Positions 45,930-56,030 of a DNA stretch of 64,000 bases are shown one piece after another. Source of the DNA: Sphingopyxis sp. (GTDB taxonomy: Bacteria > Pseudomonadota > Alphaproteobacteria > Sphingomonadales > Sphingomonadaceae); the NCBI GenBank assembly GCA_030145715.1, contig JAIXHQ010000007.1, positions 1-64,000 of the forward strand. The letters are read 5' to 3'. Made by a program: the position numbers and the translations under genes. Each line of letters opens with the position of its first letter. Position 1 is the first letter of the stretch. The notes beneath the pieces are model-generated. The model did not search any database and had not been told where the DNA came from. It saw only the letters and a list, made by a program, of their open reading frames with translations.

Positions 45930-47319
45930 GCGCCGCTTCCGCCAGGACGAACGCCTTTACCGCGTCATAGTCGCCCGGCAGACGTTCATAGCGTTCCTCG
46001 CGATCGAACAGATTGCCCAGCCGCGCGGGCAGCGGCGGACGCACGCCGGTCGCGCGTTCGACGGCTTCACGGAATTTCGCCGGATGCGCGGTCGCCAGCG
46101 TGACGACGGGAATATCGTCGTCGATGTCGAGCGCGCGCGCGGCGGCAAGCCCGACCGCGCTGTGCGGATCGATGATCTGCCCGCCATGCTCCTGCGCCCA
46201 GCGCAGCGCGAGCGCCATGGCATCGCCATCGATGCTGGCACTGGAAAACAGCCCGCGCGCACCGGCCAGCATGTCCGCCGGGATCGTCATCGCGCGCCGG
46301 GCGTCGAACTCGCCCATCATCGCGGTGATCGCCGCGCCGTCGCGGCCCGACAGGTCGAACAGCAACCGTTCGAAATTGCTGCTGACCTGAATGTCCATGC
46401 TGGGCGTCGCCGTGGGCGTGACCGTCCCGGCACTGTAATCGCCGCTGGTCAGCGCGCGGTGGAGGATGTCGTTGACGTTGGTGGCGACGACCAGCCGTGC
46501 GACCGGCAGCCCCATCTGCGCGGCGACATAGCCCGCGAACACGTCGCCGAAATTGCCGGTCGGCACGCTGAACGCCACCGGGCGGTCGGGTCCGCCCAGC
46601 CGCACGGCGGCATAGAAATAATAGACGACCTGCGCCATCAACCGCGCCCAGTTGATGCTGTTCACCGCCGACAGCGTGACCTGGCTGCGCGCCTCTTCGT
46701 CTCCGAACAATCGCTTCACCATCGCCTGCGCATCGTCGAAACTGCCGTCGATGGCGATATTATGAACGTTCGGCGCCAGCACGGTGGTCATCTGACGCCG
46801 CTGGACGTCGCTCACCCGGCCTTCGGGATGCAGCATGAAGATGCGGATATGCTCGCGGCCCGCGACCGCCTCGATCGCCGCCGATCCGGTATCGCCCGAC
46901 GTCGCACCGACGATGGTGATGTCGGTGTCGCCGCCCGCCAGGAACGTCTCGAACAATTGGCCGAGCAATTGCAGCGCGACGTCCTTGAACGCCAGCGTCG
47001 GCCCGTGAAACAGCTCCAGCAGCCAGTGGCGATGGTCGAGCTGGACCAGCGGGGTCACGGCATCGTGGCTGAACCGGCCATAGGCGGCGCGGCACAGTCC
47101 GCGCAATTCATCCTCGGTCAGCACGCCTGCGACGAACGGGCGCATGACGCGAACCGCCGTTTCGGCATAATCCAGCCCGGCGAGCGCGCGAATATCCTCG
47201 ACCGACATCTGCGGCCATTTGGCGGGCAGATAGAGGCCGCCATCGCTGGCAAGACCGGCAAGGGTCGCGGCACGAAAGTCGAGGGTCGGCGCAGAGCCGC
47301 GGGTGCTGATATATTCCAT
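45922..47319 (-). CDS. thrC: Threonine synthase
   Basis: 465 residues. It converts O-phosphohomoserine to threonine with PLP. Recognisable parts are the N-terminal MEYISTRGSAPTLDF and GGLYLPAKWP, the PLP lysine in FHGPTLAFKDVALQLLGQLFE (about 110), the phosphate-binding GATSGDTGSAAIEA, and SVPTGNFGDVFAGYVA. Length fits the long bacterial form. It is preceded by surF1 (27 bases) and is the usual distal passenger of the cytochrome oxidase operon in sphingomonads. Confidence 0.96.
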   Translation of the reverse strand: MEYISTRGSAPTLDFRAATLAGLASDGGLYLPAKWPQMSVEDIRALAGLDYAETAVRVMRPFVAGVLTEDELRGLCRAAYGRFSHDAVTPLVQLDHRHWLLELFHGPTLAFKDVALQLLGQLFETFLAGGDTDITIVGATSGDTGSAAIEAVAGREHIRIFMLHPEGRVSDVQRRQMTTVLAPNVHNIAIDGSFDDAQAMVKRLFGDEEARSQVTLSAVNSINWARLMAQVVYYFYAAVRLGGPDRPVAFSVPTGNFGDVFAGYVAAQMGLPVARLVVATNVNDILHRALTSGDYSAGTVTPTATPSMDIQVSSNFERLLFDLSGRDGAAITAMMGEFDARRAMTIPADMLAGARGLFSSASIDGDAMALALRWAQEHGGQIIDPHSAVGLAAARALDIDDDIPVVTLATAHPAKFREAVERATGVRPPLPARLGNLFDREERYERLPGDYDAVKAFVLAEAARG

Positions 47320-47346
47320 GGCGGACCAGCGCCTAGCGGGAGAGGA

Positions 47347-47991
47347 TCAAGCCCGCAAGCGGCGACGAACCGCCAATATATAGATGACCAGCGCCGCGAC
47401 CGCGAACAGGAACCATTGCCCGGCATAGGCCAGGTGGTTGTTCGGCGTATCGGCGGCGGACGGCACCGCGCTGGCGCGCAGGTTCGCGACCGGCTGGTCG
47501 GCGATCAGCATCGCGCGCGCCGGCACCGCCGTCCCCATCATCCGTTGTATCACCGACGGCTGCTCCGGACCGGGGACGATCGTTCCCGACACCGTGCCGC
47601 CGCCCCAGTTGGGCTGCGCAAAATCATCGCCGATCCCGACATCGATCAGCACCCCCGGCCCTTTGCCGCCGGTCCGGCAATCGGCGATCATCCGGATACC
47701 GGAATCGCCTTTTCGGTCGGTGCCGCTGCGCGGGTCCCAGCGAATGGGCCCCACGCACATGACGCTGCTCTTGCGGTACAGCATGGCTTCGGGGACGGGC
47801 GGCGTCGCGGGATAGGCGACCGGCGCCGTCATCGCGCTGTTCCGCTCGAACAGCGCGATCAACGCCTGCTTCTCGCTCATTCGCTGAATCTGCCAGACGC
47901 CCAGCGCGATCATCACCGCAACCGACGCGAGCACAAGGATCGTCGGAATGACGGGCCAGCCACGCGGCGCTTTTGGGGCGGTATCAGTCAT
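47347..47991 (-). CDS. SURF1 family cytochrome oxidase assembly protein
   Basis: 214 residues with two membrane spans, one at residues 15-33 (VIPTILVLASVAVMIALGVWQIQRM) and one near the C-terminus (HLAYAGQWFLFAVAALVIYILAVRRRL). GVWQIQR after span 1 and the NNHLAYAGQWFLFA segment are SURF1 hallmarks. It helps to insert haem a into COX1. The start lies within four bases of the DUF983 stop (8-base overlap), tying it to the oxidase operon. Confidence 0.93.
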   Translation of the reverse strand: MTDTAPKAPRGWPVIPTILVLASVAVMIALGVWQIQRMSEKQALIALFERNSAMTAPVAYPATPPVPEAMLYRKSSVMCVGPIRWDPRSGTDRKGDSGIRMIADCRTGGKGPGVLIDVGIGDDFAQPNWGGGTVSGTIVPGPEQPSVIQRMMGTAVPARAMLIADQPVANLRASAVPSAADTPNNHLAYAGQWFLFAVAALVIYILAVRRRLRA

Positions 47992-48346
47992 CGCTCAACT
48001 TTCCTTCGGCGGCCTGGCGCTGATGCTCGCTGGCAAGCAGCGCCGCCTTGCCGACGCGAAGGCCATAGACGACCGCAACGACGGTCAGCGGCACCCACAA
48101 TATGACATGCACCCACAGCGGCGGGGCCAGGGCGGCATCCAGCGTCAACGCCAGCGCGATCAGCAGCGCGCCGATAATCAGCGTCAGAAAGGCCGCGGGT
48201 CCGTCACCGACATTATACTGCCCCCGGTCCAGCCCGCACGACGGACAGCGTTCGCGAAAAGCGGCGGCGCCTTGAAACAGGCCGCTCGCCCCGCATTCGG
48301 GGCAGAGGCCAAAAAGGGCAGCGCGCCAGATCGGCGGCTGCCCCAT
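47984..48346 (-). CDS. DUF983 family membrane protein
   Basis: 120 residues from MGQPPIWRAALFGLCPECGASGLF. A zinc-ribbon-like pair, CPECG and CPSCG, at the N-terminus is followed by two membrane spans (about 55-75 and 80-100), the DUF983 layout. It is constantly encoded beside cox11/ctaE/surF1 in alphaproteobacteria, so a role in oxidase assembly, perhaps metal or haem handling, is likely though unproven. Its ribosome-binding site is weak; a much longer reading frame upstream is not protein-like. Confidence 0.9.
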   Translation of the reverse strand: MGQPPIWRAALFGLCPECGASGLFQGAAAFRERCPSCGLDRGQYNVGDGPAAFLTLIIGALLIALALTLDAALAPPLWVHVILWVPLTVVAVVYGLRVGKAALLASEHQRQAAEGKLSDD

Positions 48347-48371
48347 TTGCTTATTGTCACCCGTGGGCAAT

Positions 48372-49247
48372 TTAGTGCGCGGCGATCGGCGCGCCCCAGC
48401 CACCCCAGACATAGATGATGACAAAGAGGAACAGCCACACGACGTCGACGAAGTGCCAATACCACGCCGCGGCTTCGAAACCGAAATGCTGCGTCGGGGT
48501 AAAATGGCCCTTATAGGTGCGGGCAAGGCAGACGATCAGGAAGATCGTGCCGACCAGAACGTGGAAACCGTGAAAGCCGGTCGCCATGTAGAAGGCCGAG
48601 CTATAGTTGCTCTGTCCGAACGGCCACGGCGCGTTCATATATTCATAGGCCTGGATCGTCGAAAAGACGACGCCGAGGATGATCGTCAGCCACAGGCCCT
48701 TTTTCAACCCTTCGCGATCGCCATGGATCAGCGAATGGTGCGCCCAGGTGACCGTCGTCCCCGAACAGAGCAGGATCAGCGTGTTGAGCAAAGGCAGCGA
48801 GAAAGGATCGATGACCTCGATGCCCTTCGGCGGCCACATGGTGATCGCGTCCGCGCCTGCCTGCCCGAACAGCGACGTCACCGCGCCTTCGGCATATTCG
48901 ATCGGCACCGGGAACAGCGAGAAATCGAACCAGGCCCAGAACCAGCCGACAAAGAACATGACCTCCGATGCGATGAACAGGATCATGCCATAACGCAGGT
49001 GCAACTGGACGACCGGGGTGTGGTCGCCGGCATGGGCTTCGTTGATGACGTCCGACCACCAGCTGAAAAAGGTGGCGATGACGCCCATGAAGCCAAGGCC
49101 CAGGACCCATTTGCCGACGCCGCCGAAATAATCGTCGTGCATCGCCATGACGACGCCGAAGAACATCACCAGCGCGGCGACCGATCCGAAAAGCGGCCAG
49201 ACGCTGGGATTTACGAGGTGATAGTCATGATGTTTCGCACCGGACAT
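48372..49247 (-). CDS. ctaE: Cytochrome c oxidase subunit III
   Basis: 291 residues from MSGAKHHDYHLVNPSVWPL. Seven spans are predicted. COX3 markers are YGMILFIASEVMFFVGWFWAWF (about 104-125), WAHHSLIHGDR, and the C-terminal HGFHVLVGTIFLIVCLARTYKGHFTPTQHFGFEAAAWYWHFVDVVWLFLF. It stabilises the aa3 oxidase core and holds lipid. It lies between cox11 (81 bases) and DUF983 (25 bases). A longer frame begins at 49292 but MSGAKHHDYHL matches family starts. Confidence 0.96.
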   Translation of the reverse strand: MSGAKHHDYHLVNPSVWPLFGSVAALVMFFGVVMAMHDDYFGGVGKWVLGLGFMGVIATFFSWWSDVINEAHAGDHTPVVQLHLRYGMILFIASEVMFFVGWFWAWFDFSLFPVPIEYAEGAVTSLFGQAGADAITMWPPKGIEVIDPFSLPLLNTLILLCSGTTVTWAHHSLIHGDREGLKKGLWLTIILGVVFSTIQAYEYMNAPWPFGQSNYSSAFYMATGFHGFHVLVGTIFLIVCLARTYKGHFTPTQHFGFEAAAWYWHFVDVVWLFLFVIIYVWGGWGAPIAAH

Positions 49248-49328
49248 GGCGTTTTTCCCGTTTTTAGCAGCCCCAGCGGCGCGATTCCCCATCGCTCGCC
49301 GGTCGTTGATTGACTCTTGATCGCGGCC

Positions 49329-49889
49329 TTAGCTGGCCTTTTTGCCCTCGTCTACAGGGTGAAAGGTATAGCTGAGGGTGATTTCCTGAATGTCGCGCGC
49401 GTCGGGGTCGTCCATGATCTTGGGGTCGACAAAGAACAGCACGGGCATCCGTATCTGCTGCCCCGGCTCCAACCGTTGCTGGGTGAAGCAGAAGCACTGG
49501 ATCTTGGTAAAATATTTCCCCGCCTGAATGGGCGTGACGTTGAAACTGGCGGTGCCGACGACCGGCTGCGCCGAATTATTCTGGGCGATGAAAATCGCCA
49601 TGTCCCGCGCGCCGACGCTGACCGTGTCGGTCGGCCGTTCGGGATAGAATTTCCAGGGCAGTTCGGGCGACACATTGGCGTCGAAACGGATCGACATCGT
49701 GTCTTTCAGGATCGTCGGTTCGGCGGCCGCGGCGACCGGATCGAACCGCTGCGTCGTCCCGCCGAATCCGGTCACCCGGCAAAACAGGTTGTAAAGCGGC
49801 ACCGCCGCAAACCCCAGCCCGACCATGGCGAGCGCCAGCAGCGATGCCAGCCCCGCCGTCTTGGCCTTGGGCGACAGCGCCATCTTCAC
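49329..49889 (-). CDS. ctaG: Cytochrome c oxidase assembly protein, CtaG/Cox11
   Basis: 186 residues. One N-terminal membrane span (about 12-32) ends in AAVPLYNLFCRVTGFGGT, the conserved Cox11 entry, with Cys in LFC. The copper-binding CFCF motif is in KIQCFCFTQQRLEPG (about 134) in the periplasmic domain. It delivers copper to the CuB site of COX1. GTG 49889 has GGGGA seven bases upstream and overlaps the preceding stop as GTGA, so it is preferred over ATG 49883. Confidence 0.95.
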   Translation of the reverse strand: MKMALSPKAKTAGLASLLALAMVGLGFAAVPLYNLFCRVTGFGGTTQRFDPVAAAAEPTILKDTMSIRFDANVSPELPWKFYPERPTDTVSVGARDMAIFIAQNNSAQPVVGTASFNVTPIQAGKYFTKIQCFCFTQQRLEPGQQIRMPVLFFVDPKIMDDPDARDIQEITLSYTFHPVDEGKKAS

Positions 49890-50035
49890 TTCAATATCCC
49901 CATCTTCGCGATGGTGATGAAAAAGAACAGGATCGCCAGCCCGCCCAGCAGCAAAGCCATCAGGTTGGCGCGCGAACGCTGGCGGCGGCGATATTCCGCC
50001 TCGTCAAAAGGTTCAGGCGTCGGTTCGTCGGTCAT
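49886..50035 (-). CDS. Small single-span membrane protein of the oxidase operon (49 aa)
   Basis: This short gene encodes [20 protein letters not shown], then one membrane span ([19 protein letters not shown]) and a short tail. Its ATG overlaps the ctaB stop (ATGA) and its TGA overlaps the Cox11 start (GTGA), so it is locked into the operon at both ends, the strongest evidence that it is real. Very short proteins with an acidic N-terminus, a basic YRRRQR patch and one span are common at this place between ctaB and cox11 in alphaproteobacteria (CoxF-like, from memory). It is probably an oxidase accessory or assembly factor. Function unproven. Confidence 0.85.
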   Translation of the reverse strand: MTDEPTPEPFDEAEYRRRQRSRANLMALLLGGLAILFFFITIAKMGILK

Positions 50036-50943
50036 AGGGGCCACCAATGGTCGGCGACAACCGCGCCGAACAAAATGAAAAGATAGGCGATGGAAAAGGC
50101 GAACAGGCGCTTTTCAGGCTGCATCAGGTCGCCGTCGCCGGTGCGGCGGGTGCCGACCTGAACCGACAGCGCCACGAACAGCGTCGACAGGATGATCGCG
50201 GTCCAGCCATAGAGCGCGCCGGTATAGCCAAGCGGCCACGGCGCGATCGCCGCAGCCGCCATGATGATCGCATAGAAAAGAATCTGGCGCCGCGTCGATT
50301 TCTCGCCCGCGACGACTGGCATCATCGGGATTCCCGCCGCGGCATAATCCGACCGCACGAACAGCGCGAGCGCCCAGAAATGCGGCGGCGTCCACAGAAA
50401 GATGAGCAGGAAAAGCAGCACGGGCAGCGGTGCGATCGAACCCGTTGCCGCAACCCAGCCGATCAGCGGCGGAAAGGCGCCCGCGGCCCCGCCGATGACG
50501 ATATTCTGCGGCGTTCGCGGCTTCAGCCACATCGTATAGACGAAAACATAGAACAGGATCGAACCCGCCAACAACAGGGTCGCCTGCCAGTTCGACGCAA
50601 ACAGCATCAGGAACAGCGAAAAGGCGGCAAGCCCCACGCCGAATTGCAGCGCGGTCTGCCGATCGAGCCGCCCGGCGGGAAGCGGACGGCCCTGCGTCCG
50701 CTTCATCTTGGCGTCGAGCCCCGCCTCATACCATTGGTTGAGCGCGCCCGAAGCCCCTGCCCCCAGCGCGATCGCAAGGATCGACGAAAAGGCGAGCACC
50801 GGATGGACCTGTCCGGGGGCCGCCAGCAAACCGCACAATGCGGTGAACACCACCAGCGACATCACGCGCGGCTTGGTCAGCGCGAACAGGTCGCGCCAGT
50901 CGGCGGGAAGCGCCGTTTCGCCATGGGTCAGGCTCTGCGCCAT
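50032..50943 (-). CDS. ctaB: Protoheme IX farnesyltransferase (haem O synthase)
   Basis: 303 residues from [38 protein letters not shown]. It is a UbiA-family membrane prenyltransferase with about nine spans. The first aspartate-rich motif lies in [23 protein letters not shown] (about 80) and the second region in [25 protein letters not shown] (about 196). It farnesylates haem b to haem O for oxidase assembly. It lies 73 bases after ctaD. A frame extending to 50979 includes an unsupported leader. Confidence 0.96.
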   Translation of the reverse strand: MAQSLTHGETALPADWRDLFALTKPRVMSLVVFTALCGLLAAPGQVHPVLAFSSILAIALGAGASGALNQWYEAGLDAKMKRTQGRPLPAGRLDRQTALQFGVGLAAFSLFLMLFASNWQATLLLAGSILFYVFVYTMWLKPRTPQNIVIGGAAGAFPPLIGWVAATGSIAPLPVLLFLLIFLWTPPHFWALALFVRSDYAAAGIPMMPVVAGEKSTRRQILFYAIIMAAAAIAPWPLGYTGALYGWTAIILSTLFVALSVQVGTRRTGDGDLMQPEKRLFAFSIAYLFILFGAVVADHWWPL

Positions 50944-51016
50944 GATAACTCCGGCCGGAAAGGTCAGGCCCCCTGCCACACATGGGCAGGGGGCGAAACC
51001 GATCGGGCGATAAACG

Positions 51017-52690
51017 TCACGCGATCCGGGGCAGTTCGTTGAACTGGTGGAACGGCGGCGGGCTCGACAGCGTCCATTCGAGCGTCGTCGCGCCTTCGCC
51101 CCACGGATTGTCCGCGGCCTTCTTGCCCGCGAACAGCGAGTAGATGATGTTCACGAAGAAGAACAGCATCCCGACGCCCATCACGACATAGCCGAGCGAC
51201 GAGACATAATGCCAATAGGCATAGGCCTCCGCATAGTCGGGATAACGGCGCGGCATGCCCTGCTGACCCAGGAAGTGCTGGGGGAAGAACATGATGTTCA
51301 CGCCGATGAAGAAGACCCAGAAATGCAGTTGGCCCAGGACTTCGCTGTACATCCGGCCCGACATTTTCGGGAACCAGTAATAAAAGCCGGCAAAGAGCGA
51401 GAAGACCGCGCCCAGCGACAGCACATAGTGGAAGTGCGCGACGACATAATAGGTGTCGTGCAGGTTGGTGTCGACGCCGCCATTGGCCAGCACGACGCCG
51501 GTGACGCCGCCCACGGTGAACATGAAGATAAAGCCGAGCGACCAGACCATCGGGGTCTTGAAGCTCAACGACCCGCCCCACATGGTGGCGATCCAGCTAA
51601 AGATCTTGATGCCCGTCGGGACCGCGATGACCATCGTCGCGGCGGTGAAGTACATCTTCAGGTTCACGCTCATGCCGACGGTGAACATGTGGTGCGCCCA
51701 CACGATAAACCCGACGACACCGATCGCGACCATCGCATAAGCCATGCCCAGATAACCGAACACCGGCTTGCGGCTAAAGGTCGAGATGATCTGGCTGACG
51801 ATACCAAAGCCCGGCAGGATCATGATGTACACTTCGGGGTGACCGAAGAACCAGAAGAGATGCTGATAAAGGACGGGATCTCCGCCGCCAGCCGCATCAT
51901 AGAATGCGGTGCCGAAATTGCGGTCGGTCAGCAGCATTGTGATCGCCGCGGCGAGAACCGGCAGCGCGAGCAGCAACAGGAAAGCGGTGACGAGAACCGA
52001 CCACACGAACAGCGGCATCTTGTGCAGCGTCATGCCCGGCGCGCGCATGTTGAAGATGGTGGTGATGAAGTTGATCGCACCCAGGATCGACGCCGCGCCA
52101 GCAAGGTGGAGCGAGAAGATCGCCATGTCGACCGCCGGTCCAACCGAACCGCTGGTCGACAGCGGGGCATAGACCGTCCAGCCGGTGCCGGCGCCGTTAC
52201 CGCTGCCGCCGGGGACGAACAGCGACCCCATCAGCATGACGAACGCGACGGCGGTCAGCCAGAAGGATACATTGTTCATGCGCGGGAACGCCATGTCGGG
52301 CGCACCGATCATCAACGGAACGAACCAGTTGCCGAACCCGCCGATCATGGCGGGCATGACCATGAAGAACACCATGATAAGGCCGTGGGCCGTAATCATC
52401 ACGTTCCAGAAATGCTTTGCGGCGGTCAGATCCTGCGCGCCGCCAAGCGCCTGCGCCCAGGTTCCCAGATATTGGATGCCGGGCTGCGCGAGTTCAAGAC
52501 GCATCAGGCCCGACAGACCACCGCCGACGATACCGGCGATGATCGCGAAGATCAGGTAAAGCGTGCCGATGTCCTTGTGGTTCGTCGACATGAACCAGCG
52601 GACGAAAAAGCCCGGAGTGTCGTGGTCATGGTCGTCATGCGCGTGGTCGGCATGGCCATGCGCGGGAGCAGTTGCAGCAATATCGGTCAT
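51017..52690 (-). CDS. ctaD: Cytochrome c oxidase subunit I (aa3)
   Basis: 557 residues. The N-terminal His/Asp-rich stretch ([17 protein letters not shown]) precedes [20 protein letters not shown]. The haem a ligand is in [24 protein letters not shown]; the CuB ligands and the cross-linked Tyr lie in [17 protein letters not shown] and [10 protein letters not shown]; haem a3 and a ligands are in [17 protein letters not shown]. This is the proton-pumping core of the terminal oxidase, with twelve spans. It follows ctaC by 16 bases. The His-rich leader could bind metal; similar leaders occur in related species. Confidence 0.97.
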   Translation of the reverse strand: MTDIAATAPAHGHADHAHDDHDHDTPGFFVRWFMSTNHKDIGTLYLIFAIIAGIVGGGLSGLMRLELAQPGIQYLGTWAQALGGAQDLTAAKHFWNVMITAHGLIMVFFMVMPAMIGGFGNWFVPLMIGAPDMAFPRMNNVSFWLTAVAFVMLMGSLFVPGGSGNGAGTGWTVYAPLSTSGSVGPAVDMAIFSLHLAGAASILGAINFITTIFNMRAPGMTLHKMPLFVWSVLVTAFLLLLALPVLAAAITMLLTDRNFGTAFYDAAGGGDPVLYQHLFWFFGHPEVYIMILPGFGIVSQIISTFSRKPVFGYLGMAYAMVAIGVVGFIVWAHHMFTVGMSVNLKMYFTAATMVIAVPTGIKIFSWIATMWGGSLSFKTPMVWSLGFIFMFTVGGVTGVVLANGGVDTNLHDTYYVVAHFHYVLSLGAVFSLFAGFYYWFPKMSGRMYSEVLGQLHFWVFFIGVNIMFFPQHFLGQQGMPRRYPDYAEAYAYWHYVSSLGYVVMGVGMLFFFVNIIYSLFAGKKAADNPWGEGATTLEWTLSSPPPFHQFNELPRIA

Positions 52691-52706
52691 CTGTCGGACC
52701 CCTTGG

Positions 52707-53816
52707 TTATTTCTTGGCGGCCGGAGCGGCGGCGGGCGCCGCTGCCGGAGCAGCTTCAGGTGCAGCGTTGGTCGGGGCGGCGGCGGCCGGCACAGCGGCG
52801 GCAGCGGCCGAAGCGGGCGCGGCGGCGGCCGGAGCTTCGGCGACCGGACCTGCCGGATTGCCGCCCTTCGAACGGACCCATGCTTCCCACTTGTCGACGG
52901 GAAGGACCTCGACGGCGATCGGCATATAGCCATGATCGACACCACACAGTTCCGAACATTGACCGTAATAGACGCCGACCTTTTTCGCGGTGAAGGTCGT
53001 TTCGTTCGCGCGGCCGGGGACCGCGTCCATCTTGGTCCAGAAAGCGGGAACCGCAAAGCTGTGGATCACGTCCGCGCCGGTGATGATCAGCTTCACCTGG
53101 CGACCGACGGGAACGACCATGCGATTGTCGACGGCCAGATGATAGGGCTCGCCCGCGGCTTCGGCCTGTTCCTTCGGCAGGATCTTGGACACATATTCGC
53201 CGATGCCCTGGTCGGGATAGGCATAGCCCCAATACCATTGATAGCCGGTGACCTTGATCGTCAACGCTTCCTTCTTCGGCGGTTCATACTGCGCCGCGAG
53301 CAAACGGATCGACGGCACCGCGATCACCGCGAGGATCAGCACCGGAATGGCGGTCCAGATGATTTCGATAAAGGTGTTGTGCGTCGTCTTTGACGGGACG
53401 GGGTTGGCCTTGGCCCGGTAACGGAACATCACCCAGAGCAGAAGGCCAAGCACGAAGAGCGTGATAATGGTGATCATGGGCAGCAGCAGGACATGGTTGA
53501 ACCAATATGCCTGTTCGCCGATCGGGCTGACCTGCGGCTGGAAATCGATGCCCGCGTCGATCGGCTGACCGATGCCGGGGGTCGGCTTCATCGGGACATA
53601 AGTCGCATCCCCAGCCGGAACGGCCGTGCTCGTCGTCGCTGCCGCCGTCGCCGGTGCGGCCGCGTCCGCAGCCACCGGAGCCGGATTCGCCGCAACCGTC
53701 GCGGCGGGTGCTTCGGCCGGGGCCGTCGCGGGCGTCGCGGGCGTTTGGGCATGGCCCGCGCCCACCGCGCCAAGCGACAAAGCTGCCGCAATTACAAGGG
53801 TTTTCAAGCTCTTCAT
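52707..53816 (-). CDS. ctaC: Cytochrome c oxidase subunit II with Ala/Pro-rich extensions
   Basis: 369 residues, longer than the usual 250-300. A signal peptide ends in GHAQ. A low-complexity Ala/Pro/Thr segment (about 25-68) follows, then two spans (about 105-130 and 150-170) and the CuA domain with [22 protein letters not shown] and [14 protein letters not shown], all CuA ligands present. The last 50 residues are again Ala/Pro-rich, ending AAKK. It takes electrons from cytochrome c. It is the first gene of the oxidase operon, and its promoter region (53817-54048) is shared with divergent pyrE. Confidence 0.96.
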   Translation of the reverse strand: MKSLKTLVIAAALSLGAVGAGHAQTPATPATAPAEAPAATVAANPAPVAADAAAPATAAATTSTAVPAGDATYVPMKPTPGIGQPIDAGIDFQPQVSPIGEQAYWFNHVLLLPMITIITLFVLGLLLWVMFRYRAKANPVPSKTTHNTFIEIIWTAIPVLILAVIAVPSIRLLAAQYEPPKKEALTIKVTGYQWYWGYAYPDQGIGEYVSKILPKEQAEAAGEPYHLAVDNRMVVPVGRQVKLIITGADVIHSFAVPAFWTKMDAVPGRANETTFTAKKVGVYYGQCSELCGVDHGYMPIAVEVLPVDKWEAWVRSKGGNPAGPVAEAPAAAAPASAAAAAVPAAAAPTNAAPEAAPAAAPAAAPAAKK

Positions 53817-54048
53817 AAGGATAGTGCCGCCCGTTGCCTGTTGTTCTTATCGATGGTCCGCCCCCTCGCCGCAAACGCCGGACACAGGTCGCGGCAGCCG
53901 ACGGAGAGGCTGAAACTCGCGGGCGCTATAGACCCGCTTGCCGCTTGCCTCAAGCATCTCTAACACTATTTTGCGGCTGGATAATCTTCACCGCCAAAAC
54001 TGGGTCGTCCATGGCGGGCGACATATTGGATAAAAGAACAAATCTCCC

Positions 54049-54639
54049 ATGACCGATGACGAAATCCTGGCCGAATTCCGCGCCGCCGACGCGCTGCTGC
54101 AGGGGCATTTCCTGCTCTCGTCCGGCCGCCACAGCGAATATTATCTGCAATGCGCGCGCGTCCTGATGGACACGGACCGCGCCGGGCGCCTGGCCATCGC
54201 CCTTGCCGCCAAGCTGCCGCGCGACCTGAAACAGGCGATCGACGTCGTCGTTTCGCCGGCGATGGGCGGCGTCATCATCGGGCATGAAATGGGCCGCGCG
54301 CTGGGCAAGCCCGCGATTTTCGTCGAACGGCCGACCGGCACGTTCGAATTGCGCCGTGGCTTTACCATCGATCCCGGCACCAGAGTGTTGATGGTCGAGG
54401 ATGTCGTGACCACCGGCCTGTCGTCGCGCGAGGCGATGGATGCAGTGCGCGCCGCAGGCGGCGAGATCGTCGCCGAAGCCGCGCTCGTCGATCGCTCTGC
54501 GGGCAGCAATATCGATCTTGGCGTGCCTTTCTATCCGCTCGTCGCGATCAATTTTCCGACCTATGCGGCGGACGAACTGCCGCCCGAACTTGCGGGCACG
54601 CCCGCGATCAAGCCCGGCAGCCGGAGCGTCACGGCTTGA
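54049..54639 (+). CDS. pyrE: Orotate phosphoribosyltransferase
   Basis: 196 residues. It transfers PRPP ribose to orotate in pyrimidine synthesis. The PRPP-binding motif [21 protein letters not shown] is at about residues 113-133, the N-terminal [17 protein letters not shown] is typical of the short alphaproteobacterial form, and [20 protein letters not shown] follows. It is the first gene of a tight plus-strand operon, overlapping pdxJ by four bases. Confidence 0.95.
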   Translation: MTDDEILAEFRAADALLQGHFLLSSGRHSEYYLQCARVLMDTDRAGRLAIALAAKLPRDLKQAIDVVVSPAMGGVIIGHEMGRALGKPAIFVERPTGTFELRRGFTIDPGTRVLMVEDVVTTGLSSREAMDAVRAAGGEIVAEAALVDRSAGSNIDLGVPFYPLVAINFPTYAADELPPELAGTPAIKPGSRSVTA

Positions 54640-55379
54640 TCGGCACCGCCCCTTCCCGCCTGCGGCTGGGCGTCAACATCGACCATGTCGCGACGATCCG
54701 CAATGCGCGGGGCGGTGAGCATCCCGACCCTGTTCGCGCCGCGGAGATCGTGGCGGCGGTCGGCGGCGACGGCATTACCGCGCATCTGCGCGAAGACAGG
54801 CGGCACATCCGCGACGACGATCTTGCGCGCATTCAGGCGGCGACCGACCTGCCGCTGAATCTGGAAATGGCGGCCACCGACGAAATGGTCGAAATCGCGC
54901 TGCGCCACAGCCCGCACGCCGCCTGTATCGTCCCCGAAAAGCGCGAGGAGCGCACAACAGAGGGCGGGCTCGACGCCGCGGGTCAGCATAATCACCTGGC
55001 CCCCATCGTCGCCCGGCTGAATGACGCCGGAATCCGTGTCAGCCTGTTCATCGAGCCCGACCCCCGGCAGATCGAGGCCGCGATGCGGCTGCGCGCGCCG
55101 GTCGTCGAATTTCACACCGGCCGCTATGCCCATGTCGAGGGGGAGGAGCGGGCCGCCGAACTCCGCCGCCTTGCCGACGCGGCCGCGCTGGCGTGGAAAA
55201 ATGGCATCGAACCCCATGCCGGGCATGGCCTGACCTATGAAAATGTCGTGCCGGTCGCGGCGATCCCGCAGCTCGCCGAACTCAACATCGGCCATTATCT
55301 GATCGGCGAGGCGATCTTTACCGGGCTGGAAGATGCCGTGCGCCGGATGCGTGCCCTTATGGACGAGGCGCGCGGGTGA
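54636..55379 (+). CDS. pdxJ: Pyridoxine 5'-phosphate synthase
   Basis: 247 residues. It condenses 1-deoxyxylulose 5-phosphate with 3-amino-2-oxopropyl phosphate to form vitamin B6. Family motifs are [19 protein letters not shown] (start), [16 protein letters not shown] (about 46), and [12 protein letters not shown] (about 197). The start is TTG 54636, overlapping the pyrE stop (TTGA); CCGGAG lies upstream at good spacing and no ATG is available before the conserved region. The order pyrE-pdxJ-acpS-lepB is conserved in this group. Confidence 0.96.
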   Translation: MIGTAPSRLRLGVNIDHVATIRNARGGEHPDPVRAAEIVAAVGGDGITAHLREDRRHIRDDDLARIQAATDLPLNLEMAATDEMVEIALRHSPHAACIVPEKREERTTEGGLDAAGQHNHLAPIVARLNDAGIRVSLFIEPDPRQIEAAMRLRAPVVEFHTGRYAHVEGEERAAELRRLADAAALAWKNGIEPHAGHGLTYENVVPVAAIPQLAELNIGHYLIGEAIFTGLEDAVRRMRALMDEARG

Positions 55380-55627
55380 GAAAATCCCAATATATTGAGA
55401 AGCAATGGCACGCGTCCGTGCGCTTTCTCAAGATATTCTCATTTTTCATTCTGCTGATCATCGGCATGAACATTTGGCAGGATGCCGACGCTGGAAAGCC
55501 GTTTGACTGGATTTATCTTGTCTACGGCGCAGGCTTCCTGCTCTGGACAGGCATCCTGTATATTTTCATGCGATTGATCTTCAAACTCGGGCGCGCCAAA
55601 ACCTTGCATGACGAGCGTCGCCAATGA
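55376..55627 (+). CDS. Small two-span membrane protein between pdxJ and acpS (83 aa)
   Basis: I do not recognise this protein. It starts with GTG overlapping the pdxJ stop (GTGA) and ends overlapping the acpS start (ATGA), so it is locked into the operon. It has two membrane spans (about residues 19-33, [15 protein letters not shown], and 45-68, [24 protein letters not shown]) and a basic C-terminus. Its base composition is visibly more AT-rich than its neighbours, which can reflect membrane-protein codons or recent insertion. No function is suggested by motifs. Confidence 0.82.
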   Translation: MRKSQYIEKQWHASVRFLKIFSFFILLIIGMNIWQDADAGKPFDWIYLVYGAGFLLWTGILYIFMRLIFKLGRAKTLHDERRQ

Positions 55628-56025
55628 TCATCGGCCTCGGTTCCGACCTCTGTAATATAGAGCGTATCCAAAGCTCGCTCGACCGCTTTGGCGAACGGTT
55701 CGAAAACCGGGTGTTCACCGATGCCGAGCGCGCGAAGGCGGCGGGGCGGCCGTTCACCCGCGCCGGAACCTATGCCAAGCGGTTTGCCGCCAAGGAAGCC
55801 TTTTCCAAGGCGGTCGGCACGGGGTTCAAGCGCGGGGTGTTCATGAAGGACATCGGCGTCGTCAACGCCCCTTCGGGCGCGCCGACGCTGGCGCTGACCG
55901 GGGGCGCGGCCGAACGACTGGCGCAGATGACACCGTCCGGCCACACCGCACATATCCACCTGACGCTGACTGACGATCATCCCTGGGCACAGGCGTTCGT
56001 CATCATCGAAGCAATCAAGGACTGA
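55624..56025 (+). CDS. acpS: Holo-[acyl-carrier-protein] synthase
   Basis: 133 residues. It attaches 4'-phosphopantetheine from CoA to ACP. The metal-binding Asp is in [15 protein letters not shown] (residues 2-16), and the catalytic Glu in [16 protein letters not shown] (about 55-70). Length and both motifs are standard. It lies inside the pyrE-pdxJ-acpS-lepB operon with a four-base overlap upstream and five bases before lepB, the usual alphaproteobacterial order. Confidence 0.95.
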   Translation: MIIGLGSDLCNIERIQSSLDRFGERFENRVFTDAERAKAAGRPFTRAGTYAKRFAAKEAFSKAVGTGFKRGVFMKDIGVVNAPSGAPTLALTGGAAERLAQMTPSGHTAHIHLTLTDDHPWAQAFVIIEAIKD

Positions 56026-56030
56026 CATTC

